This document shows positions 36,030 to 44,319 of a DNA stretch of 64,000 nt, piece after piece (positions within the stretch are counted from its first letter, which is position 1; every line of letters starts with the position of its first letter). Both the position numbers and the translations under genes were made by a program. Location of the stretch: positions 62,001 to 126,000 of the forward strand of contig NZ_UIDD01000003.1 in NCBI RefSeq assembly GCF_900497695.1, written 5' to 3'. This DNA is from Pseudomonas wadenswilerensis (lineage in GTDB: Bacteria; Pseudomonadota; Gammaproteobacteria; Pseudomonadales; Pseudomonadaceae). Below the pieces are notes generated by a model, which ran no database searches, was not told the origin of the DNA, and worked only from the letters and a program-made list of their open reading frames with translations.

Positions 36030-37175
36030 ATGAAACTGTTGAAACGCTTTATCGTGAAAAAGAACGAACGCGGCCTGCTGTTCTGCGAAGGCGACTTTGT
36101 GTCGATCCTCGAACCTGGCGTGCACAAGCGTTTCGACCTGCACAACCGGCTGACGGTGGAAACCTTCAGCCTCAATACTTCGCTGTTCGAACATCGCCTG
36201 GCCGGCTACCTGCGGCAAAGCGAGCCGGCTCTGGTCGAGCAGTATTTCGAACGCATGGACCTGGCGGAAAACGAAGCCGGCCTGCGTTTTGAAGACGGTG
36301 CCCTGGTCGAGTTGCTGGCCCCGGGCAGCCGCCAGCTGTACTGGAAAGGCCAGAGCGCGCAGACCCTGCAGCGCATCGACCTGAGCCAGACTTATCGCCT
36401 GGACGGCGCCCTGGTGGCCCAGCTCAACCAGCCGAAATTGCGCAGCCGTAACCTGGCCGGGCTGGACGCGGTGTTGCTGGCGTCTGTGCCGGCCTTTCAT
36501 GTCGGTGTGTTGAAGGTCGATGGCGTGGTGGTCGAGTTGCTCGGCGCCGGGCAGTACGGCTTCTGGCGCTTCAGCCGCCAGGTGAGTGTCGAGTTGGTCG
36601 ACATGCGCATCCAGGCCATGGAAATCAGCGGGCAGGAAATCCTCACCCGCGACAAGGTCAGCCTGCGCCTGAATCTTGCGGCCAACTGGCGCTACAGCGA
36701 TGTGCTCGGTGCGTTCGCGCAACTGAGCAAACCGCTGGAGCACCTGTACCGCGAGGTGCAGTTCGGCCTGCGGGCGGCGGTGGGCACCCGAACGCTGGAT
36801 GAGCTGTTGGAAAACAAGCAACTGATCGACGATTCGGTCAGCCAGTACCTGCAGGAGAAACTCGCCGGCAGCGGTATCGAAGTCAGCGGCCTGGGGGTGC
36901 GCGACATCATCCTTCCAGGTGAGATGAAGGCCCTGCTGGCGCAGGTGGTGGAGGCGGAGAAAGCGGCGCAGGCCAACGTCATCCGCCGCCGCGAAGAGAC
37001 CTCGGCAACCCGTTCGCTGCTCAACACCGCCAAGGTCATGGAAGACAACCCGACGGCCCTGCGCCTGAAGGAACTGGAAACCCTGGAACGGGTGGCCGAG
37101 CGAATCGACCGGATTTCGGTGTTCGGCGGCCTGGATCAGGTGTTGAATGGACTGGTCAGCATCAAGGCCGGATGA
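36030..37175 (+). CDS. Slipin (SPFH/Band-7 family protein)
   Basis: 381 residues from ATG 36030, which has AGGA 8 bases upstream; ATG 36021 is an alternative. An SPFH/band 7 domain fills about 160-330, with GQEILTRDKVSLRLNLAANWRY and GVRDIILPGEMKALLAQVVEAEKAAQANVIRRREET, the signature end of the stomatin/slipin domain. The unusual N-terminal 160 residues contain two repeat-like modules (RGLLFCEGDFVSILEPG and AGLRFEDGALVELLAPG). No strong membrane helix is seen. First gene of the operon with rtcB, so a scaffold for RNA repair is plausible. Confidence 0.88.
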   Translation: MKLLKRFIVKKNERGLLFCEGDFVSILEPGVHKRFDLHNRLTVETFSLNTSLFEHRLAGYLRQSEPALVEQYFERMDLAENEAGLRFEDGALVELLAPGSRQLYWKGQSAQTLQRIDLSQTYRLDGALVAQLNQPKLRSRNLAGLDAVLLASVPAFHVGVLKVDGVVVELLGAGQYGFWRFSRQVSVELVDMRIQAMEISGQEILTRDKVSLRLNLAANWRYSDVLGAFAQLSKPLEHLYREVQFGLRAAVGTRTLDELLENKQLIDDSVSQYLQEKLAGSGIEVSGLGVRDIILPGEMKALLAQVVEAEKAAQANVIRRREETSATRSLLNTAKVMEDNPTALRLKELETLERVAERIDRISVFGGLDQVLNGLVSIKAG

Positions 37176-37229
37176 GGTTTGCCGGGCTCAAGCAGCCCGG
37201 CAGCAACAGATAAAAGTGGAAGTACGACA

Positions 37230-38435
37230 ATGAACATACTCGAAGTGGCCGGCGGCAAGCCGATCAAGCTCTGGACCGACGGCGTCCCGGTGGACGAGGG
37301 CGCCCGTGAGCAACTGCTGAACACCGCGAAGATGCCGTTCATCTTCAAGCACCTGGCGGTGATGCCCGATGTGCACCTGGGCAAGGGCTCGACCATCGGC
37401 AGCGTGATCCCGACCCTGGGCGCGATCATCCCGGCGGCGGTCGGCGTCGATATTGGCTGCGGCATGATCGCCGCGCGCACCTCGCTGACCGCCAGCGACC
37501 TGCCGGACAACCTGCATGGCCTGCGCACTGCAATCGAGAAAGCGGTGCCCCACGGCAAGACCTTCGGTCGTCGCGACCAGGGGGCCTGGGACAGCGTGCC
37601 GGCCATGGCTGACCATGCCTGGCACGACTTGGCGGCGCGCTTCAAGGCAATCACCGACAAGTACCCGAAGCTGGAGAAAACCAACAACCGCCAGCACCTG
37701 GGCACCCTCGGCGGCGGCAACCATTTCATCGAGGTCTGCCTGGATGAAGCCAACCGCGTCTGGTTCATGTTGCACAGCGGTTCGCGCGGAGTTGGCAATG
37801 CCATCGGCAACCTGTTCATCGACCTGGCCCAGGCCGACATGCGCCAGCACATCGCCAACCTGCCGGACCGCAACCTGGCCTATTTCGAAGAAGGCAGCCG
37901 GCACTTTGCCGACTACGTCGAAGCGGTGGAATGGGCCCAGGACTTCGCCCGGCAGAACCGCGCGTTGATGATGCATGCGGTGATCGCCGCTACGCGCAAA
38001 GTGCTCGGTAGACCCTTCGAGGCCAACCTCGAAGCGGTCAACTGCCACCACAACTATGTGCAGCGCGAGCATCACTTTGGCCACGACGTGCTAGTCACCC
38101 GCAAGGGCGCGGTGTCGGCGCAGAAGGGCGAGCTGGGGATCATTCCTGGCTCCATGGGGGCGAAGAGTTTCATCGTTCGCGGCCTGGGCAACGAAGAGGC
38201 GTTCTGCTCCTGCAGCCACGGCGCCGGGCGGGTCATGAGCCGCACCCGGGCCAAGCAGGCGTTCACCGTCGAGGATCAGCGACGCGCCACCGCCCATGTC
38301 GAATGCCGCAAGGACAAGGACGTGATCGACGAGATCCCCATGGCCTACAAGGATATCGACGCGGTGATGCAAGCCCAGCGTGAGCTGGTGGAAGTGGTGC
38401 ACACCCTGCGTCAGGTGGTGTGCGTCAAAGGATAG
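37230..38435 (+). CDS. rtcB: RtcB, 3'-phosphate RNA ligase
   Basis: 401 residues from ATG 37230 with GGAAG upstream; the longer frame at 37179 is not used. Metal and GTP sites are present: MPDVHLGKGSTIGSV, GVDIGCGM (Asp74, Cys77), GGGNHFIEV, HSGSRGVG, HNYVQREHHFG and the guanylylated histidine in SHGAGRVMSR (His330). It joins 2',3'-cyclic phosphate or 3'-phosphate RNA ends to 5'-OH ends. RtcA is not found next to it; instead a slipin and an RlaP-like protein flank it. Confidence 0.96.
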   Translation: MNILEVAGGKPIKLWTDGVPVDEGAREQLLNTAKMPFIFKHLAVMPDVHLGKGSTIGSVIPTLGAIIPAAVGVDIGCGMIAARTSLTASDLPDNLHGLRTAIEKAVPHGKTFGRRDQGAWDSVPAMADHAWHDLAARFKAITDKYPKLEKTNNRQHLGTLGGGNHFIEVCLDEANRVWFMLHSGSRGVGNAIGNLFIDLAQADMRQHIANLPDRNLAYFEEGSRHFADYVEAVEWAQDFARQNRALMMHAVIAATRKVLGRPFEANLEAVNCHHNYVQREHHFGHDVLVTRKGAVSAQKGELGIIPGSMGAKSFIVRGLGNEEAFCSCSHGAGRVMSRTRAKQAFTVEDQRRATAHVECRKDKDVIDEIPMAYKDIDAVMQAQRELVEVVHTLRQVVCVKG

Positions 38436-38474
38436 AGAGGGCGCCTTGAGGCGCCCGAGTGCAAGGATACGAAC

Positions 38475-39272
38475 ATGAACAAGGAAGACCGTCACCCACT
38501 GCCGGACGCCATGCGCGAGTGGGTGCTTGAAGAGCTGCGCCGGGTCGAGCGCGAGCACGACGTCACCGTGCTCTACGCCTGCGAATCCGGCAGCCGCGCC
38601 TGGGGTTTTGCCTCCACCGACAGCGACTTCGACGTGCGTTTCATCTACGTCCCGCGCCAGGATTGGTACCTGCGCGTCGATGAGCCGCGCGACGTCATCG
38701 AGCGGCCGCTGACCGACGAACTGGACATCAGCGGCTGGGAACTGCGCAAGACCCTGAAGCTGCTGCGCAACTCCAACCCGACCCTGCTCGAATGGCTCGG
38801 TTCGCCGCTGGTGTACCGCGCTGAACCGGGTGCAGTGGAGTCGCTCCAGGCGCTGGCGCTGAAGTTCTACAGCGCCAGGGCGGCGCGGCACCACTACCTG
38901 TCGATGGCGAAAAAGAACCACCGCGACTTCCTCCAGGGCACGCAGGTGCGTTTCAAGAAGTACCTGTACGTGCTGCGTTCGCTGTTGGCCGTGCGCTGGA
39001 TCGACCTGGGCCTGGGCATGCCACCGACGGCCTTTGCCGATCTGCTCGCGGGCACCCTGAGCGAGCCGCAGATGCTCGCCGAGATCGATGAGTTGCTGCG
39101 CATCAAGCGCCAGGCGGTCGAGGCTGACTACGGGCCACGGCGGGTGTTGCTGCAGCAGTTTATCGACAGCGAATTGCTGCGCGCCGAAACCTCGCCGACC
39201 TTGCCGAGGCTGCGCGGTGATACACAACTGCTGGATGACTGTTTGCGCGATACTGTGCGGCGTTATTCATAG
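38475..39272 (+). CDS. RlaP-like nucleotidyltransferase (RNA-repair associated)
   Basis: 265 residues. Pol-beta-type nucleotidyltransferase: GSRAWG (39-44) followed by DSDFD with Asp51 and Asp53 as metal ligands. This group (COG3541-like) is linked with RtcB, for which the name RlaP was proposed on comparative genomic grounds. It lies 39 bases behind rtcB. It probably adds nucleotides to, or modifies, damaged RNA ends before or after ligation; the activity is not shown by sequence. Confidence 0.85.
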   Translation: MNKEDRHPLPDAMREWVLEELRRVEREHDVTVLYACESGSRAWGFASTDSDFDVRFIYVPRQDWYLRVDEPRDVIERPLTDELDISGWELRKTLKLLRNSNPTLLEWLGSPLVYRAEPGAVESLQALALKFYSARAARHHYLSMAKKNHRDFLQGTQVRFKKYLYVLRSLLAVRWIDLGLGMPPTAFADLLAGTLSEPQMLAEIDELLRIKRQAVEADYGPRRVLLQQFIDSELLRAETSPTLPRLRGDTQLLDDCLRDTVRRYS

Positions 39273-39321
39273 GAAGCGCGCCTGGCGTGCCTTCCTTGTC
39301 GAAAGGACTCGGAACGTTTTC

Positions 39322-40353
39322 ATGCCTGACAGCAAATACCAGCGCCTGCCCCATGCCGGAGACTTCGAGCAAGTCTCCGGTACCCAGATCGTCTACCTGT
39401 CGCCCAAACCCTTGCCCACGGGTGTAGAAGCCTACAGCTACCGGCATTTGCATCGTGATGCCAATGAGGTCTACCTGGACTTCGGCATCGGCCGGGGCAA
39501 CTTCGAATTCATGGCCCGCTGCGGTATTGCCGCGGTCATGGGGGTGGTGAGCTGCGTGGTGATGACGGCATTTCTCGGGGCCTGGGTGCTGCGTAGGCTT
39601 GAGCCGTTCTGGGAGGGGGTCTACGACTTTCTCGCATCGCCGCCCATCTGGGGTTTTATCGGGCTGCTGGCGTTGATGTACGTCGTCATATTTTGCCTGG
39701 CCGTGCGCCAGGTCAGCGTCCAGCCACCGATCCGCTTCAATCGCCAGCGCCGCGAAGTGGCGATGGTGCCGAAGAAGGGCGCTGCACCCCAGTATGTGCC
39801 CTGGGAAGAGGTCATCGCCTGTGTTTCGGCCGGGCAATTGGTCACCGAATACGCGGTGATGCCCGAGTTCAAGCTGATGATCGGCCTGCGCGACGCGCAA
39901 AGCGGTAACGTCCTGTGGCTGACCGTGGCCTGTGGCAGCCTGCGCGGTGCAGTTGCCGAATGGGAGGCGATTCGCGTCTACATGGAAGAGGGCCCGGCTG
40001 CCTTGCCTGCGCCGCCGCCAGAAGAGTTCGAGGAGGGCACGGTGGCGTTTTTCCATATGGCCCGCCTCGGCTATCGCGACAACTTTCCGTGGCTGCAGTA
40101 TGTGTTTGGCTTTCTGTTCGTTCAGGCGTTCGGCGGCTGGACCTTGCCGTGTCATCTCTCCAACTGGGTCAACAATCGCCCCAGAGCGATGTTTCCCAAG
40201 GGGGTGCGGGAGTGGTCCAGGCCATTGCCGGTGGATCAGCATGCGGTGCCCAGCGAGGCGCTGCTCAAAGAAAGTGACGAGGTGCGCAAGGCCTTTCGCC
40301 GTGGGCAAAACCTGCTGGACTACTTCAAGGTGAAATTTGCCGCGCCGGCTTAG
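39322..40353 (+). CDS. Membrane protein, possibly DUF6708 family
   Basis: 343 residues from ATG 39322. Two hydrophobic spans (about 70-95 and 110-135: AVMGVVSCVVMTAFLGAWVL and WGFIGLLALMYVVIFCLAV) are followed by a soluble beta-rich part that begins PPIRFNRQRREVAMV and includes YVPWEEVIACVSAGQ. This pattern resembles DUF6708 proteins of Pseudomonas, some of which sit by type VI secretion genes; none are seen here. It follows rlaP on the same strand, 49 bases away. Its 3' end overlaps the convergent DMT gene by 29 bases. Confidence 0.6.
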   Translation: MPDSKYQRLPHAGDFEQVSGTQIVYLSPKPLPTGVEAYSYRHLHRDANEVYLDFGIGRGNFEFMARCGIAAVMGVVSCVVMTAFLGAWVLRRLEPFWEGVYDFLASPPIWGFIGLLALMYVVIFCLAVRQVSVQPPIRFNRQRREVAMVPKKGAAPQYVPWEEVIACVSAGQLVTEYAVMPEFKLMIGLRDAQSGNVLWLTVACGSLRGAVAEWEAIRVYMEEGPAALPAPPPEEFEEGTVAFFHMARLGYRDNFPWLQYVFGFLFVQAFGGWTLPCHLSNWVNNRPRAMFPKGVREWSRPLPVDQHAVPSEALLKESDEVRKAFRRGQNLLDYFKVKFAAPA

Positions 40354-41230
40354 GGCAGGACAAGCCCGGCGTCAGGTTCAAGGCCAGCACGCTGCTCAAT
40401 ACCACCAGTGCCCCGAGCACCACCAGCAGTGAAGGTTGTTCGCCGAGCAAAACGGCGGCAATCAATATTGCGCAGGGCGGGATCAGGTACAGCGCCATGG
40501 ACGCCCGACTGACGTCGGAATGGCTCAGTACATAAGCCCAACCGAGGTACGCCAGGGCACTGGGAAACACGCCGAGGATCAGTACCGCCAGGTTTGCCTG
40601 TGGCGACGCCGCAGTCACCGCAGCGCCAAGGCCTGGCAGGTACACCAGCAACAACGCCGTGCCGGTCCACACGGTGTAACACACCATGGTCAGGCCGTCG
40701 TAACGATGGCCGTGAAGTTTCTGCAGGGTGAAGTAGATGCTCCACGACAGCGCGGCCAACAGCACCAGCAGACCATGGGCATCGAGTGTGCCCAAGCCGC
40801 GATCAGCGACGGCGACAATGGCCGCACCGAGCATCCCCAGTACCAGGCAGCCCCAATGCCAGGCGCTGACGCGCTGACGCAGGACAAAAAAGCCAATCAG
40901 CAAGGTGAACAGCGGCGTCGACTGCGCCAGCAGGCTGGAGGCTCCGGCGCTTACTCCGCGCTGGCCAAAGTTGAGCGCCACATGATGCCCAAACACGGCA
41001 AAAAGCCCGAGCAGTATCAAGAGCGGCAAGTCCTTGGGGCGCGGCAGGCTGATGCCGCGCCACACCGCAACAAACGCCATGAATAGCGACGCCACGATAA
41101 ACCGCGCCAGGGCCAGATGTCCCGGCTCGTAACCTTGCAGGGCGATATGGATACCCGCGGGTGAATAGGCCCAGCACAACACCACGAACAGTGTCGCCAG
41201 AACGATTTTCAAGGGGTGGGCGCGTGGCAT
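40325..41230 (-). CDS. DMT-family transporter (EamA)
   Basis: 301 residues with ten hydrophobic spans in two EamA repeats. The N-terminal repeat has LCWAYSPAGIHIALQGYEPGHLALARF and the second repeat GFVFPSAL-like segments. EamA proteins mostly export amino acids or metabolites. A divergent LysR gene begins 98 bases upstream and is its likely regulator. Substrate unknown. Confidence 0.85.
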   Translation of the reverse strand: MPRAHPLKIVLATLFVVLCWAYSPAGIHIALQGYEPGHLALARFIVASLFMAFVAVWRGISLPRPKDLPLLILLGLFAVFGHHVALNFGQRGVSAGASSLLAQSTPLFTLLIGFFVLRQRVSAWHWGCLVLGMLGAAIVAVADRGLGTLDAHGLLVLLAALSWSIYFTLQKLHGHRYDGLTMVCYTVWTGTALLLVYLPGLGAAVTAASPQANLAVLILGVFPSALAYLGWAYVLSHSDVSRASMALYLIPPCAILIAAVLLGEQPSLLVVLGALVVLSSVLALNLTPGLSCPKPARQISP

Positions 41231-41327
41231 CGCAAGAGGCTCCAGAGGCGTGGAGCTTCAGTATCAGAAAGGTATCTGCTCACCACAATCGACTTATACT
41301 GAACTGATCGTTCACTTTGGGTGATGT

Positions 41328-42215
41328 ATGGAGCTGATGCAGATTCGCATGTTCAAGACGGTTTACGACACCGGCAGCATCGCCCGTGCGGCCGAGGTAT
41401 TGCACTATGTGCCGTCGAACATCACCGCGCGGATCAAGGCGCTGGAAGAGGAGCTGGGTGTGCCGCTGTTCTTGCGTCATGGGCGTGGCTTGAAGATCAG
41501 CCCGGCGGGGGAAACCTTTCTCGAATACGCCACCCAGATGCTCGCCCTGGCTGAAGAGTCTAAGGCTGCTTTGAGCCCGCAAGCCGTACCCAGCGGGCGC
41601 TTGCGCATCGGCGCCATCGAGTCTTCGGCCAGTGGCCGATTACCGCGATTGCTGGCGGAATATCATGCGCGCTTCCCCGAGGTTTCGCTGGAACTGAGCA
41701 CGGGTACCTGGTCGCAACTGCTCGATGACGTGCTCAACCATCGACTCGACGGTGCAATTGTCGCGGTGGAGGTCGAGCGCCCGTTGCTCAAGCGCACGCC
41801 CATGTATCAGGAGGACCTGGTACTGATCGCCCCTGAATCCTTCGGACCGATCCGCAGCGCTGAAGACCTGCTGGGCAAGGCCATTTTCATGTGGCCGGAA
41901 GGCTGCCCTTATCGGGCGGCGCTGGAGCGCTGGCTACTCGAACAGGGGCAAAAGCTGCCGATTGTCGGCATCGCCAGCTATGGCGCCATCGTCAGTTGCG
42001 TGAGTGCTGGCGCCGGGGTGTCGCTGGTGCCCAGGGGCATTTTCGAGCAATACCGCAAAGGCGCCGGCTGGACTGGCCATGAGTTCGCCGAACTCAAGGC
42101 CATCAGCAACGCCTTCTACTGGCATGCCCAGGCGGGCAGGCATCCGGCAAGGGATGCCTTCGTGCAGATGTTGCGCGAGGGTTTGGCGGCAGGTGCTATT
42201 CGATCGGATACTTGA
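41328..42215 (+). CDS. LysR-family transcriptional regulator
   Basis: 295 residues. N-terminal winged HTH (1-60: MFKTVYDTGSIARAAEVLHY, SNITARIKALEEELGVPLFLR) and a periplasmic-binding-type effector domain (about 90-290). It is divergent from the EamA transporter, the standard arrangement for regulator and target. Its 3' end overlaps the convergent GST gene by 20 bases. Confidence 0.92.
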   Translation: MELMQIRMFKTVYDTGSIARAAEVLHYVPSNITARIKALEEELGVPLFLRHGRGLKISPAGETFLEYATQMLALAEESKAALSPQAVPSGRLRIGAIESSASGRLPRLLAEYHARFPEVSLELSTGTWSQLLDDVLNHRLDGAIVAVEVERPLLKRTPMYQEDLVLIAPESFGPIRSAEDLLGKAIFMWPEGCPYRAALERWLLEQGQKLPIVGIASYGAIVSCVSAGAGVSLVPRGIFEQYRKGAGWTGHEFAELKAISNAFYWHAQAGRHPARDAFVQMLREGLAAGAIRSDT

Positions 42216-42810
42216 GCATCGCCGGATGGCCTTCAATCTTGTCAGCCAGACGCTGCACATGCGCAAACTCACTGGCCGCAACTACCTCGGCGCACACGTA
42301 TTGAGTGAACGACCAGGCCACGGCCGTTGTGATCTCCGCCTGGCTCAAGGGCAGGCTGGGGCATTTCGTCGGCTGTTCGGCAAGTAGCCCGTCGAGCTGT
42401 GCGTACGCCGCCAGCAACTGCCCGGTCACCCGCTCGAGCCAGGGCGTATGCAGTTTCTCCTGCGGGCGCAAGTTGTGTTCGTAATAGATCTGCACCGACT
42501 TCTCACTGGCTGCCAGCGCCAGGCCGATCACCTGCAAATCGCTGGCGCGGGCCAGAGAGTCTTGCGGCAATAGCTTTTTAGCGGGCACGGCCAGGGCTTC
42601 GAAGTAATCCAGAATCAGCGTCGAATCCATCAACACCGTGCCATCGTCGAGGACCAGGCTGGGTGCCTTGACCACCGGGTTGATCGCGGCGAACTCGTTA
42701 AAATTGCGAAACACTGACAACGCCTGGTGCTCGAAAGTGATGCCGTACAGCTCCAGCGATACCGCGACGCGGCGTACGTAGGGGGAATCGAGCATGCCGA
42801 TCAGTTTCAT
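42196..42810 (-). CDS. Glutathione S-transferase
   Basis: 204 residues from ATG 42810, with GGAGG 4 bases upstream. The thioredoxin-like N-terminal domain starts MKLIGMLDSPYVRRVAVSLELYG, where Ser9 is a probable glutathione-binding serine, and contains NPVVKAPSLVLDDG with the cis-proline. An all-helical C-terminal domain follows. Substrate unknown. Confidence 0.87.
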   Translation of the reverse strand: MKLIGMLDSPYVRRVAVSLELYGITFEHQALSVFRNFNEFAAINPVVKAPSLVLDDGTVLMDSTLILDYFEALAVPAKKLLPQDSLARASDLQVIGLALAASEKSVQIYYEHNLRPQEKLHTPWLERVTGQLLAAYAQLDGLLAEQPTKCPSLPLSQAEITTAVAWSFTQYVCAEVVAASEFAHVQRLADKIEGHPAMLKYPIE

Positions 42811-42874
42811 GAGGCCTCCATTCATTCAGGACAGGTTGACTGCGTAGAAAGTAGCTGAAGATCGATGTCGCGCT

Positions 42875-43306
42875 TCACGGCGCCAGTTTTCGTCGCTCGA
42901 TGGGTTCTGACAGTACGATGCTGGTGCGTGTCTCCCCAAAGGGATTGATCCTGGCGATGGTGTTTTCGATATCAGCCATGGATTTGGCGTAGAGCCTGAT
43001 CAGGTAAGAATCGTTACCCGTTACGTGCAGGCACTCGACGACCTCGGGTATTTCCTGAAGGAGGGCAATCAACTTGGTTTTGGCTGGCTTGAAGGTGGTC
43101 ATGCCAACCACGGCCGAGATGCCGTATCCGAGTTTGACGGGGTCGACCTGGGCGCTGTAGCCCTTGATCACCCCGGCATCTTCGAGTTTGCGTAAGCGGT
43201 CAGTGGTCGCGGGGATAGAAAGACCAGCGTGCCGAGACAACTCGGTGATGGAAATTCGGCCCGAGGTCTGCACCGCGGCGAGGATTTTTATGTCTATACG
43301 GTCCAT
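42875..43306 (-). CDS. Lrp/AsnC-family transcriptional regulator
   Basis: 143 residues from ATG 43306, preceded by GAGGAA. HTH of the AsnC type (1-60: KILAAVQTSGRISITELSRH) and the RAM ligand domain (68-140) with CLHVTGNDSYLIRL, which senses amino acids. The gene is divergent from the membrane-radical SAM-PLP cluster and has a perfect inverted repeat upstream. It is the probable controller of that cluster. Confidence 0.93.
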   Translation of the reverse strand: MDRIDIKILAAVQTSGRISITELSRHAGLSIPATTDRLRKLEDAGVIKGYSAQVDPVKLGYGISAVVGMTTFKPAKTKLIALLQEIPEVVECLHVTGNDSYLIRLYAKSMADIENTIARINPFGETRTSIVLSEPIERRKLAP

Positions 43307-43335
43307 GTAGATTTCCTCTGGCAAAAGCAAAGAAA

Positions 43336-43363
43336 TTAATGAAAAAGGTGTCTTTTTCATTAA
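43336..43363. promoter_or_regulatory. Perfect inverted repeat, probable Lrp-type operator
   Basis: TTAATGAAAAAG and its exact complement CTTTTTCATTAA flank a 4-base spacer (GTGT). It lies 30 bases upstream of the Lrp-type gene start in a 198-base divergent region that is AT-rich. Lrp-type proteins often bind 12-15-bp AT-rich palindromes. A terminator is unlikely, since the site is upstream of both genes. Confidence 0.7.
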
Positions 43364-43504
43364 AAAATAATGCATCAAAAAATAGTGCGATGCTAGTCTA
43401 ATTTCGTCGCTCGAAGAGTCGCTTGGGAACGGCGTTGACATAATAAGAATTATTTCCCGGTCCGCGGATCACGGGCCAGGTCTTTCCTTGGAAATGGAGT
43501 TCGT

Positions 43505-44212
43505 ATGGGGAATAAGACGCGCGGCTGCAATAACAATAACTACCCTTCGTTTCGCCAGTACCTCACCGGGCAATTATTTGGCTTTCGCCACTTGAAAGTT
43601 GATCAGGTGTGCATGTATCTGGTCGGTGTCGGCCTGTTCTCGCTGGGTGCCAAGTTGTTCATTATGAGTCACCTCGGAACCGACCCGCTGGATGTGCTTA
43701 TTATTGCCTTCAATCAAATCCTGATGGTCGGCATGGGCGTCTGCTCGGCGATTGTGTCGCTGATCTTCCTGACCTGGTGGATGCTCTGGAACAAGAAATA
43801 TCCGCCGATCAGCCCGTTCATCACTACCACCCTGACGGGGTTGTTGATCGATCTGTGGACGGTGCTCGACCTGGAGGGCCATGTGGTCCCCCACCTTAAT
43901 GCCTATGCCATGTTGGCCCTGGGTTTACTGCTTTGTGCCTATGCCTCGGCGCTGATCATCATGAGCGGCGTTGGTATTCGCATCATGGACCTGGTGGTAT
44001 TGACCATGGTCGCCAAATGGCGCTGGTCATTCACCCAGGCCAAGATGTTCATTGAAATCGGTATCTTTTCAACCGGCTGGTTGCTGGGCGGTCCGTTTGG
44101 TGTCGGGACGCTTCTGTTCCTGCTGGTGATCGGTCCGTTGATTCAACCATTCATGACCATCAATGCCCGGCATTTTTCGCTGACCAATCACGGCCTGGCC
44201 AGCGCCTCCTGA
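43505..44212 (+). CDS. YczE/YitT-type membrane protein
   Basis: 235 residues from ATG 43505, with TGGAG before it. Five hydrophobic spans, including GVGLFSLGAKLFIMSHLGTDPLDVLI, typical of the YczE/YyaS/YitT group whose members have unknown transport or regulatory roles. It is the first plus-strand gene of the cluster, 107 bases before the radical SAM gene, and diverges from the Lrp regulator. Confidence 0.8.
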   Translation: MGNKTRGCNNNNYPSFRQYLTGQLFGFRHLKVDQVCMYLVGVGLFSLGAKLFIMSHLGTDPLDVLIIAFNQILMVGMGVCSAIVSLIFLTWWMLWNKKYPPISPFITTTLTGLLIDLWTVLDLEGHVVPHLNAYAMLALGLLLCAYASALIIMSGVGIRIMDLVVLTMVAKWRWSFTQAKMFIEIGIFSTGWLLGGPFGVGTLLFLLVIGPLIQPFMTINARHFSLTNHGLASAS

Positions 44213-44319
44213 TTTAAAACCATAACAACAACCCTCCTCGGCAGTCAGTGACTGGCGCGCGAGCGGCTGCGTACTTAACCGATGATGTAACTACTGTGCT
44301 GATGGATGAGGAATAAACA

